A stretch of DNA of 64,000 bases from Pseudofrankia nepalensis (GTDB lineage: Bacteria > Actinomycetota > Actinomycetes > Frankiales > Frankiaceae). Made by a program: the position numbers and the translations under genes. Location: NCBI RefSeq assembly GCF_016786305.1, contig NZ_JADWYV010000007.1. One strand, 5' to 3'. The notes under the pieces are model-generated. The model was given only the letters and a program-made list of their open reading frames with translations. It made no database searches and was not told the origin of the DNA. Of this stretch, positions 1-6,401 are shown piece by piece (position 1 is the stretch's first letter; each line of letters opens with the position of its first letter).

Positions 1-1
1 G

Positions 2-808
2 CCCCGGGTCTCGCCAGGCGGCGACACGATCGTGCTGCCCGCGCGCCCGACCACCGCGCCGGCGGACCCCGCGACCTCCCGGACCCTCGCGCGCGTCCGC
101 GCTCTCGTCCCCGACAACGTGGCGGTGTCGGGCCTGACCGCCATGACCGACGACCTCACCGTGCAGCTCACCCGGACCCTACCGATCTTCATAGGCGCGA
201 TCCTGGTCGCTTCGTTCCTCCTCCTGATGCTGGTGTTCCGCTCCGTCGTGGTGCCGCTGAAGGCGGTGCTGACGAACGCCCTGTCCATCGGCGCCGTGTA
301 CGGCATCGTCGTCGCGGTGTTCCAGTGGGGCTGGCTCGGTTCCCTGTTCGGCCTCGACCGGACGTACCTGATCGCCTCCCCGCTGCCGACGATCTTTTTC
401 GCGGTACTGTTCGGCCTGTCCATCGACTACGAGGTTTTCCTGCTTTCCCGCATCCGCGAGGAGTACGACGCCATCGGTGACAGCACCGAGGCGGTCGCGC
501 GCGGCCTGGCCGGCACCGGACGTGTGATCACCTCCGCGGCACTGATCATGACGGTCGTGTTCCTCAGCTTCGTCACGAACCCCTCGCCGCTGGTCAAGAT
601 GATGGGCCTCGGGCTGGCGGCGGCCATCGTGCTCGACGCGACCATCGCGCGGATGGTGCTGGTGCCCGCCACCATGGCGCTGCTGGGGCGCGCGAACTGG
701 TGGCTGCCCCGGTGGCTCGACCGCCACCTCCCCCGCGTGCGCGCGGGCGGCACCGAGCTCCCGGGGGAGCGGGAGGCGGCGCTCGCCGCCGTGCCCGAGC
801 GCTGCTGA
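2..808 (+). CDS. MMPL/RND-family transporter, C-terminal part (5' end outside window)
   Basis: The reading frame is already open at base 2, so the gene begins before the window. About 268 residues are visible. They show a long hydrophobic segment (IFIGAILVASFLLLMLVF), a second near AVYGIVVAVF, then the MMPL core with FFAVLFGLSIDYEVFLLSRI, followed by two more membrane segments and a short basic tail. The GLSIDYEVFLLSRIREE stretch is a hallmark of actinobacterial MmpL-type proton-driven exporters of lipids or hydrophobic compounds. The substrate cannot be read from this fragment. The family is usually 700-1000 residues, so most of the protein is missing here because of the window edge, not because of a mutation. 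Confidence 0.9.
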   Translation, partial: PRVSPGGDTIVLPARPTTAPADPATSRTLARVRALVPDNVAVSGLTAMTDDLTVQLTRTLPIFIGAILVASFLLLMLVFRSVVVPLKAVLTNALSIGAVYGIVVAVFQWGWLGSLFGLDRTYLIASPLPTIFFAVLFGLSIDYEVFLLSRIREEYDAIGDSTEAVARGLAGTGRVITSAALIMTVVFLSFVTNPSPLVKMMGLGLAAAIVLDATIARMVLVPATMALLGRANWWLPRWLDRHLPRVRAGGTELPGEREAALAAVPERC

Positions 809-1188
809 CCTGGCGGCGACGCGGACCCACGGTAAGGTCCGCACGGCGGATGGCGCGTCGGTGGTCCCCATCCGTCCGCCCGGAACCCGCCGGCCTTGAC
901 GAGCCGCGGTGTCCGGCCGGCGTCGAGGTACCAGGGCTGACCAGGGAGCCAGGCCGTCAGCAGCTCCAGCTTGGACGGAACCAGGGTGGTGTTGTGGATC
1001 GTCGCCATCCTCGAATCATCCGCCCGCGCGTCTCTCGTAGAGGTCACCCGCCCTCCCGGTCCCGAGACCCGCGGCCAGCGCTCCCGACCAACCTGCTCGA
1101 AATCTGCCCCTTCCCGGGCATAGCGCGCTAGACAGCAGGGAATACCCCAGACCCCTGAGGTCCCCGCTCCTGGAGGAGGATCACCATC
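809..1188. other. Intergenic stretch
   Basis: No convincing gene on either strand. Open frames here are antisense shadows of the MMPL gene or lack a ribosome site. The last 40 bases should hold the promoter and leader of the following mini-gene. Confidence 0.5.
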
Positions 1189-1329
1189 ATGGCTCGCTAT
1201 GTGTGCCCTGGCTGCAAGACCAAGTCCGACAACTTGTCGACGCGGGCCGAGGCTGCCCAGCTGCTGGAGATCCATCGCCGCTACTTCTGTACCGAGGCGC
1301 GGCCGGGGTCACAGCTCAGGCGCCGCTGA
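1189..1329 (+). CDS. 46-residue Cys/His mini-protein, possible zinc-binding
   Basis: This short gene starts with ATG after a strong ribosome site (GGAGGAGGA at 1172-1180, 8 bases upstream). The product begins MARYVCPGCKTKSDN and contains a CPGC pair (Cys6, Cys9) and later His29 and Cys34, then a basic tail ending in three arginines. Two cysteines plus a His/Cys pair about 20 residues on is the spacing of a small zinc ribbon or treble-clef knuckle, so zinc binding is plausible but inferred. The excellent ribosome site, ATG start and non-random composition argue that it is translated. I do not recognise the family. It stands alone between the MMPL gene and the methyltransferase. Confidence 0.6.
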   Translation: MARYVCPGCKTKSDNLSTRAEAAQLLEIHRRYFCTEARPGSQLRRR

Positions 1330-1438
1330 TCCGCGGGGCATCCGGTCGCACGGGCGACCGGTGCCCTGGCCGAACCGTCCGCCCCCGGATGGTCTACGGT
1401 GAGAACGCCGGTGAGCCAGTTTGTCCCGGGGAGCCTTC

Positions 1439-2260
1439 TTGACATCGAACACCGCGCCGGGTCCGGACAGACCCGCCGCGCCCACCCTTGACGTCACCGT
1501 GCCGCACTCCGCGCGGGTGTGGAACTACTGGCTGGGCGGCAAGGACAACTATCCCGTCGACCGGTCCGTCGGGGAGCAGGTCCGCGAGGTCTACCCGGAG
1601 ATCATCGACGTCGCGCGGGAGTCACGGGCGTTCCTCGCCCGGGTGGTGCGCTTCCTGGTCGGGGAGGCGGGCATCCGCCAGTTCCTGGATATCGGGACCG
1701 GCCTGCCCACCGCGGGCAACACCCACGAGGTGGCCCAGCGGATCGCCCCGGAGTCCCGCGTCGTCTACGTCGACCGGGATCCGCTGGTCCTCGTCCACGC
1801 CCGGGCCCTGCTGACGAGCACTCCACAGGGGGCGACCGCCTACGTCGACGCCGACGTCCGCGACCCCGGGGCGATTCTCGCGGCCGCCGACGGCGTCCTG
1901 GACTTCACCCGGCCGGTCGGGCTGATGATGCTCGGCGTCCTGGGCAACGTCGCCGACCTCGACGAGGCCTACGAGATCGTGAAGCGGCTGGTCGACGCGA
2001 TTCCGGCCGGCAGCTACCTGGTCGTCAACGACGGCACGATCGCCGACGCGGAGGCCGCCCGGGGCGCGGCCGAGGCCGCGCGCCGCCGCAAGGAGGCCGG
2101 CGACCCGTACTACCCGCGGACACCGGCCCAGTTCGCCCGGTACGTCGCCGGCCTCGAGCTGATCGACCCGGGAGTCGTGTCCACCCCGCTGTGGCGGCCC
2201 GAGCCCGGCACGAGCCCGCGGCCGATCGGCAGCCACGGCGCGGTCGCCCGCAAGCCGTAG
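1439..2260 (+). CDS. SAM-dependent methyltransferase, SAV2177/DUF574 family
   Basis: A 273-residue protein of the actinobacterial S-adenosyl methyltransferase family (DUF574). The diagnostic pieces are visible in order: HSARVWNYWLGGKDNYPVDR near the N-terminus, QFLDIGTGLPTAGNTHEVAQ (SAM-binding motif I), VVYVDRDPLVLVHARALL (motif II acidic loop), and AIPAGSYLVVNDGT. I place the start at TTG 1439 because GGGGAG lies at 1428-1433, 5 bases upstream; an in-frame TTG at 1421 would add six residues and has no clear ribosome site. The family is very numerous in Frankia and Streptomyces and its substrates are largely unknown. A paralogue lies at 31602-32459. It converges on the thioesterase gene across a hairpin. 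Confidence 0.9.
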   Translation: MTSNTAPGPDRPAAPTLDVTVPHSARVWNYWLGGKDNYPVDRSVGEQVREVYPEIIDVARESRAFLARVVRFLVGEAGIRQFLDIGTGLPTAGNTHEVAQRIAPESRVVYVDRDPLVLVHARALLTSTPQGATAYVDADVRDPGAILAAADGVLDFTRPVGLMMLGVLGNVADLDEAYEIVKRLVDAIPAGSYLVVNDGTIADAEAARGAAEAARRRKEAGDPYYPRTPAQFARYVAGLELIDPGVVSTPLWRPEPGTSPRPIGSHGAVARKP

Positions 2261-2271
2261 CCGGTCGGGTT

Positions 2272-2299
2272 CACCGGTCCCACCGCGACGGGGCCGGTG
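2272..2299. terminator. Hairpin between convergent genes
   Basis: CACCGGTCCC (2272-2281) pairs with GGGGCCGGTG (2290-2299) with one G-T wobble and an 8-base loop. It sits between the convergent methyltransferase and thioesterase genes and has no U-tract, as is usual for actinobacterial terminators. Confidence 0.45.
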
Positions 2300-2320
2300 G
2301 GCGGCCCGGCACCGGGCCGG

Positions 2321-2905
2321 CTACGGCGCGAGCGGGAAGACCAGGCAGGTCGTGCTCGCGGTGGCGACGACGCGGCCGGCGGCGTCGCGGACATCCCCCT
2401 CGGCGAAGGCGACCCGCCGACCGGGCTTGGTGACCCAGCCGTGCGTGAGGAGCTCGGTGGGTTCCCCGGGTTCGACTCGCACGGGACGCAGGTAGTTCAC
2501 CTTGATCTCGATGGACGTGTACCCGATGCCGGCCGGCAGGGTGGAGTGGACCGCGCAGGCCGCCGCGGTGTCGAGCAGGGTGCAGACGAGGCCGCCGTGC
2601 ACGACCCCGATGGGGTTGTAGGCGGACTCGTCCGGCGCGCACGCGAACAGCACGTCGCCCGGCTCGGCGCGCACCGGCCGGAAGCCGAGCAGCGACGCGA
2701 TGGGCGGCGGCGGAACGGAGCCGTCCTGGAGGGCGCGCAGGAACTCCAGCCCGCTCATGGTCGCGGCACGCGCGGCCGTCCGCAGTGGATCATGCCAGCT
2801 GACGGTCCTGCTGCGCGGCTCGCCCCAGGCGGCGAAGGCCCGCGCCGGCGACGCGGACGAGGCCGGCTCGGACGGGGCGGGCGTGGACGGGTCCGTGATC
2901 GTCAT
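2321..2905 (-). CDS. PaaI-type hotdog-fold thioesterase
   Basis: A 194-residue protein with the hotdog thioesterase core in its second half: NPIGVVHGGLVCTLLDTAAACAV (the central helix with its HGG motif) followed by GYTSIEIKVNYLRPV and FAEGDVRDAAGRVVATAS. This is the PaaI/YdiI-like group, which hydrolyses acyl-CoA or aryl-CoA thioesters in the cytoplasm, often as CoA-recycling enzymes of aromatic degradation. The first 40 residues or so are a low-complexity extension beyond the usual 140-residue family length. The gene starts with ATG and is transcribed divergently from the HxlR regulator, with a palindromic operator between them, so the regulator probably controls it. The exact substrate is unknown. 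Confidence 0.85.
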   Translation of the reverse strand: MTITDPSTPAPSEPASSASPARAFAAWGEPRSRTVSWHDPLRTAARAATMSGLEFLRALQDGSVPPPPIASLLGFRPVRAEPGDVLFACAPDESAYNPIGVVHGGLVCTLLDTAAACAVHSTLPAGIGYTSIEIKVNYLRPVRVEPGEPTELLTHGWVTKPGRRVAFAEGDVRDAAGRVVATASTTCLVFPLAP

Positions 2906-2919
2906 GGCCGCACCCTACC

Positions 2920-2946
2920 ATCTGAGTTCGATTCTCGAACCTAGAT
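2920..2946. promoter_or_regulatory. Palindromic operator between thioesterase and HxlR genes
   Basis: ATCTGAGTTCGA (2920-2931), spacer TTC, then TCGAACCTAGAT (2935-2946). The arms are inverted copies with 10 of 12 positions matching. It sits in the only 83-base gap between the divergent thioesterase and HxlR genes, where a dimeric winged-helix repressor would act on both promoters. Binding by the HxlR protein is inference. Confidence 0.6.
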
Positions 2947-2988
2947 GGGCGCGCGAACTACACTCACGACCATGGAGGTGCGACCCTC

Positions 2989-3471
2989 GTGACGACACCA
3001 CCACTGCTCGAGCAGCCCCGCGTCTGCTCCATCGCCCGCGCGCTGGAGGTGGTCGGCGAGCGGTGGGCGCTCCTCGTCATCCGCGAGGTGAGCCTCGGGG
3101 TGCGCCGCTTCGACGCCATCCAGGCGGCCACGGGCGCGCCGCGCGCCGTGCTCACCGACCGGCTCGCGGGCCTGGTGCGCGCGGGCGCGCTGGAACGGGT
3201 CAGCTACCGCGAGGAGGGCTCGCGGACCCGGTGGGAGTACCGGCTCACCCCGGCCGGCCGGGAGCTGGCTCCGGTGCTGTCGGCGCTGCGCCAGTGGGGC
3301 GACCGCCATCTGTCCGGCGAGGCCGGCCCACCCGCGACCTTCACCCACACCGGCTGCGGCGCCCCGGTCCGCGTCCGGCACGTCTGCGACGCCGGCCATG
3401 TCATCGACGACACCCGGATGATCTCCGCGGTGGCCGAGTCGACCGACTCGGCCGACTCGGCCGAACGGTGA
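2989..3471 (+). CDS. HxlR-family winged-helix transcriptional regulator
   Basis: A 160-residue regulator. Residues 10-105 form the HxlR winged helix: VCSIARALEVVGERWALLVIREV (with the characteristic GERW), RRFDAIQAATGAPRAVLTDRL as recognition region, and the wing SRTRWEYRLTPAGRELAPVL. The remaining tail contains Cys-Gly and two more cysteines (CGAPVRVRHVC), which might bind metal or sense redox state as in some HxlR proteins, but this is speculative. The start is GTG 2989, with GGAGG at 2974-2978. The protein most likely represses itself and the divergent thioesterase through the palindrome at 2920-2946. The tail ends in a Ser/Thr-Asp-rich repeat (TDSADSAE). Confidence 0.9.
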   Translation: MTTPPLLEQPRVCSIARALEVVGERWALLVIREVSLGVRRFDAIQAATGAPRAVLTDRLAGLVRAGALERVSYREEGSRTRWEYRLTPAGRELAPVLSALRQWGDRHLSGEAGPPATFTHTGCGAPVRVRHVCDAGHVIDDTRMISAVAESTDSADSAER

Positions 3472-3559
3472 TCGCTTCCGCGCGACCGGCACCCGGGCGC
3501 CTGGCCCCGGCCCGCCGCGCGAGCCGGGACATGGGCCGTCCTTGACGCCGGTCGAGGCT

Positions 3560-3600
3560 CCCGCGGCGGGGGCCGCGGCGCGGCGGCCCGCCGCCGCGGG
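3560..3600 (-). terminator. GC-rich hairpin after the S4 gene
   Basis: CCCGCGGCGG (3560-3569) pairs perfectly with CCGCCGCGGG (3591-3600), with more pairing possible inside the loop. It begins six bases beyond the stop codon of the S4 gene and also follows the HxlR gene, so it may end both transcripts. Confidence 0.5.
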
Positions 3601-3606
3601 TGACCG

Positions 3607-4212
3607 TCAGCGCGCGTAGTACTCCACGACCAGTTGCTCGTCGCAGGTCACCGGTATCTCCGGGCGGCTCGGCCGCCGGGCCAGCACGGCGAGCAGCGCC
3701 TGCCGGTCCACCTCGAGATAGGGCGGGGGCGACACCCGGGGCGCCGGGCCTTCGACCGCCAGCAGGAACGGGGCCATCCGCCGGCTGCGAGGCGACACCG
3801 TCACCACGTCGCCGACCTCCAGCCGGTATCCGGGACGGTCGACGCGACGGTCGTTGACCTGGATGTGCCCGTGGCCCACGAACTGGCGGGCCTGGTAGAT
3901 GGTCCGGGCGAAGCCGGCGCGCAGCACAGCGGCGTCCAGCCTGGTCTCCAGGTCCTCGATGAGCAGGTGGCCGGTACGGCCATCGCCCCGGTCGGCGTCC
4001 TCGAACGCGCGCCGCAGCTGCTTCTCGCTGATGTGGTACTGGAAGCGCAGCCGCTGCTTCTCGAGCAGCCGGAGCTTGTAGGGGCTCGGGTTGCGCCGGC
4101 CGCGGCCGTGCGGGCCGGGCGGGTAGGGCCGCTTCTCGAAGTACTTGACCGCCTTCTCGGTCAGCGGCAGTCCGAGGCCCCGGCTGAGCTTGGCCACGGG
4201 CTTGTGACGCAC
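3607..4212 (-). CDS. rpsD: 30S ribosomal protein S4 (zinc-free form), solitary gene under an iron-type box
   Basis: A 201-residue S4. The N-terminal part (VKYFEKRPYPPGPHGRGRR, KQRLRFQYHISEKQLRRAFE) is the S4 family domain without the cysteine zinc knuckle, followed by the S4 RNA-binding domain (ARTIYQARQFVGHGHIQVN) and the typical end CDEQLVVEYYAR. S4 binds 16S rRNA early in 30S assembly and also aids transcription antitermination. I choose GTG 4212 because GGAGG lies 5 bases upstream and the product then begins MRHKPVAKLSR like other S4 proteins; an upstream in-frame ATG at 4224 would overlap the box. No ribosomal or rpoA genes are nearby. An IdeR-like box lies just upstream, suggesting iron-dependent expression. 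Whether this is the only S4 or a second copy cannot be seen here. Confidence 0.93.
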   Translation of the reverse strand: MRHKPVAKLSRGLGLPLTEKAVKYFEKRPYPPGPHGRGRRNPSPYKLRLLEKQRLRFQYHISEKQLRRAFEDADRGDGRTGHLLIEDLETRLDAAVLRAGFARTIYQARQFVGHGHIQVNDRRVDRPGYRLEVGDVVTVSPRSRRMAPFLLAVEGPAPRVSPPPYLEVDRQALLAVLARRPSRPEIPVTCDEQLVVEYYAR

Positions 4213-4223
4213 GATCGCCTCCA

Positions 4224-4242
4224 TTAAGTTAGGTGAACCTAA
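4224..4242. promoter_or_regulatory. IdeR/DtxR-type iron box between S4 and HugZ-like genes
   Basis: TTAAGTTAGGTGAACCTAA at 4224-4242 matches the mycobacterial IdeR consensus TTAGGTTAGGCTAACCTAA at 16 of 19 positions, with intact outer arms. It lies 11 bases upstream of the S4 GTG start and 28 bases upstream of the divergent ATG at 4271, so an iron-loaded repressor could silence both promoters. The match is direct; iron regulation is inference. Confidence 0.7.
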
Positions 4243-4270
4243 TCTTAAGCCAACCATAGTGGAGGTCGCG

Positions 4271-5014
4271 ATGGAGCGGATGACGGGTGTTCCCGGTGGC
4301 GGTGCCGCCCTGGGGCTCCCCGGGCTCGTGGCGGCCGCGCGCGCGCTGACGGACTCGGCGGACTACGGCAGCCTCGCGCTCTGGGGCGGCCGGGTCGCCC
4401 ACGGCCTGCGCTTCACCAGTCGCTGTCTCAGCGGCTCGCCGAGCCCGAACGCGCCCGCGCGGCTGACGGACCCGGCGCGCGCGGACCAGCCGGAAGGGCC
4501 GCCGACGGCTGGCCCCTCGGCGGGCGGGCAGCCCTGCGCCGACTCGTCGCCCGCTCCCGCGCCGGCCCGCGACCTTCCCACGGACGAGAGACCGGCGGCC
4601 GACCCAGCCGCGGCCGGAGCCGGCGAACATGTCACCGGCGTCGAGCAGATCGCCGGCCTGGACGCCACCTGGCCGACGGAGCCGGTCACCCGCCTCCTCG
4701 TGCTGGCGCCGGCCGCGATCGGCCACCTGCTCGGAGACGACGACCAGGCCTGCCGGTTCCAGTTCTGTGGGCCGGTCGCGGGGCGGGCCCACTGGGTCTC
4801 GATCGCCTTCGGCGGCTGGGTGGCCGCGGTGCCGGCCGTGGACGCGGCCCGGCTCACCGCGCACTTCGCGGACCGGCATCCCACCGCTGACCTGTTCGAC
4901 CTCGGCGAGCGCTGGACGATGCTCGAGATCGACGTGGTCGAGGCCATCGTGCGCACCGAGCAGAGCTGCACGCACCTCGACACGGAGGACGCCCGCTCGC
5001 TGCTCACGTCCTGA
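4271..5014 (+). CDS. HugZ/PPOX-like protein, iron-box linked (tentative)
   Basis: A 247-residue protein. ATG 4271 has GGAGG at 4261-4265. Residues from about 120 on (VTRLLVLAPAAIGHLL, AHWVSIAFGGWVAAVP, ADLFDLGERWTMLEIDVVEA) resemble the split-barrel half of actinobacterial pyridoxamine-oxidase/DUF2470 proteins of the HugZ type, which are often iron-regulated and linked to haem handling. A Pro/Ala-rich linker with little structure (about residues 60-115) interrupts the N-terminal part, and the usual C-terminal DUF2470 domain is absent, so it would be a short or decayed member. The shared iron box with the S4 gene supports an iron-related role. The family call rests on a remembered pattern, so treat it as tentative. 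Its stop overlaps the end of the convergent flavin reductase gene by 11 bases. Confidence 0.5.
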   Translation: MERMTGVPGGGAALGLPGLVAAARALTDSADYGSLALWGGRVAHGLRFTSRCLSGSPSPNAPARLTDPARADQPEGPPTAGPSAGGQPCADSSPAPAPARDLPTDERPAADPAAAGAGEHVTGVEQIAGLDATWPTEPVTRLLVLAPAAIGHLLGDDDQACRFQFCGPVAGRAHWVSIAFGGWVAAVPAVDAARLTAHFADRHPTADLFDLGERWTMLEIDVVEAIVRTEQSCTHLDTEDARSLLTS

Positions 5015-5555
5015 GGCGCGCGCCGCCGGGGAGGGCTCGTTCGGTCGGCGGCGCGGGGCGTTCGGCGTTGCCGTGCCCGGGCGCGATGTCCAGCGCCTGG
5101 GACTGGCGCAACGGGATGAACGGAGACGTCGGCCCGCGGACCGCGACGGGTTCCAGGGTGAAGCAGACGTGGTCCCCGCCGTCGTCCAGGACGCACAGCC
5201 TCCGGCCCACCAGCCGGTTGGGAAGGTCGGCCAGCAGCGGGACGCCCCCTGGCCCGGGCAGCACCGACCGGCCGGCGAACTTGTCGGTCTCGTCACCGGT
5301 GAGCGATCCGAACGCCTCCGCCATCGCGTGGTCGTCGGCGCCGAGGAAATGCAGCCCGAAATGCGTCGAGCGCAGCCCGATCCTGAAGGTGTGGTTCGCC
5401 TTCGACAGCCACACGCAGTACCGGGGCGGCGTGATGCTGGACTGGCCGTGGAAACCGACCAGGCAGCCGGCCCGTTCCCCGCCTGCGGCGGCGGTCACGA
5501 CGACCATTGCCGGATTCGCGCTTTTCAGCAGGATGCTCAGTTCTTCGTCAGCCAT
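5004..5555 (-). CDS. Flavin reductase-like FMN-binding protein
   Basis: A 183-residue protein of the flavin reductase/PPOX-like split-barrel group. It shows the N-terminal strand with MVVVTAAAGGERAGCLVGFHGQSSITPPRYCVWLSKANHTF (phosphate- and isoalloxazine-contacting loop), then LGLHFLGADDHAMAEAFGSLTGDETDKF and a GDHVCFTLEPV strand. Such proteins reduce FMN or FAD with NAD(P)H for a partner monooxygenase, or simply bind flavin. No monooxygenase gene is adjacent. The start is ATG 5555. The 3' end overlaps the convergent HugZ-like gene by 11 bases, an arrangement that could allow antisense interference. Confidence 0.8.
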   Translation of the reverse strand: MADEELSILLKSANPAMVVVTAAAGGERAGCLVGFHGQSSITPPRYCVWLSKANHTFRIGLRSTHFGLHFLGADDHAMAEAFGSLTGDETDKFAGRSVLPGPGGVPLLADLPNRLVGRRLCVLDDGGDHVCFTLEPVAVRGPTSPFIPLRQSQALDIAPGHGNAERPAPPTERALPGGARLRT

Positions 5556-5944
5556 CGCGTCCCCTCCTCGCGCGGCGCCGAAACCTCTCGGGCCACGCCA
5601 GTTCCTACCAGGTCTGCCGTTCTGAAAACGTGAGGTGGCCGACAGGGTGCGTCAGGCGGTCACCCGGTGGCCGGAGGACGCTCACGAGGACGCCCCACAG
5701 ACAAGATCACGAGCTGGCCGCTGTCTCGCGACGGTGCCTCTGGATGTCGTCGGCGAACGGCTCACCGGCCGGGCGGCGACGGCCACGGCCGCGCCGGAAC
5801 GGCGATGGGCGGCTGGGGCACCGTGGAGGCTGCCCCAGCCGCCCATCAGGCGGAGTTTCGTCGCGCGGTGTCCTGGCGAGGCCCGCCCGCCGACCGATCC
5901 GGGTCGCTCCCGGTCCGGCGGGAGCCCGTCGTCGCGAGCGGCCC
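5556..5944. other. Intergenic stretch with a strong hairpin
   Basis: No supported gene. It holds the 17-bp perfect inverted repeat at 5804-5847 and, next to 5555, the promoter of the flavin reductase gene, in which I see no clear box. Confidence 0.5.
5804..5847 (-). terminator. 17-bp perfect hairpin downstream of the GlsB/YeaQ gene
   Basis: GATGGGCGGCTGGGGCA (5804-5820) and TGCCCCAGCCGCCCATC (5831-5847) are exact inverted copies around a 10-base loop. It lies about 100 bases after the stop of the minus-strand stress protein gene. No U-tract follows, so it would act as an I-shaped terminator or mRNA-stabilising hairpin. Confidence 0.6.
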
Positions 5945-6220
5945 TCAGCGCAGGACGCGGCGCCGGCTGGCGGCCCGGTAGATCAGCAGGGCGGCGATCG
6001 CGCCGATGATGGACCCGATGATGCCGGACGGCTGCAGCGCGCCCTCGCCCAGGTCCTTGCCGAAGAGAAGGTATCCGAGGAATCCGCCGACGAACGAGCC
6101 GACGATACCGAGGAGAATTGTCGCCCCAATGCCGAGCGGATCACGGCCGGGCACGACAAGACGTGCGACCGCGCCGGCGATGAGACCGAGCACGATCCAG
6201 GCGATGATAGTCCAGAGCAC
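5945..6220 (-). CDS. GlsB/YeaQ/YmgE family stress-response membrane protein
   Basis: A 91-residue protein made of three membrane helices: LWTIIAWIVLGLIAGAVARL, IGATILLGIVGSFVGGFLGYLLF and GIIGSIIGAIAALLIYRAA, ending in a basic tail. The glycine-rich pattern with VARLVVPGRDP and GIVGSFVGGFLG is diagnostic of this family, formerly called transglycosylase-associated proteins. These are small inner-membrane proteins induced by stress, with no known enzymatic role. I choose GTG 6220 because GGAGG sits 5 bases upstream and the family begins at this point. A sigB/sigF-like promoter about 60-85 bases upstream fits stress induction. Confidence 0.9.
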   Translation of the reverse strand: MLWTIIAWIVLGLIAGAVARLVVPGRDPLGIGATILLGIVGSFVGGFLGYLLFGKDLGEGALQPSGIIGSIIGAIAALLIYRAASRRRVLR

Positions 6221-6279
6221 GAGATCCTCCAGGTGGGCGGAATACTTTTCGACGATCACTCGTCGTGGTATCGGGAGCT

Positions 6280-6306
6280 TTACCCCACCGACCGCGTGAC
6301 TCAAAC
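6280..6306 (-). promoter_or_regulatory. Stress-sigma (sigB/sigF-like) promoter
   Basis: Read on the minus strand, GTTT (6306-6303) is followed after 17 bases by GGGTAA (6285-6280). This matches the GTTT-N15-17-GGGTA pattern of actinobacterial SigB/SigF promoters. It lies 60 bases before the start codon of the GlsB/YeaQ-type gene. The pattern is short, so it supports but does not prove sigma usage. Confidence 0.5.
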
Positions 6307-6401
6307 AAAGCAGTCTTCGGATACCTCCATCGGGGTGGTGCGGCGCTCCTCTCCATGCCTCCATCCACCCGGTCGGTCACCGCTGGAGACCACGAAGTCA
6401 C

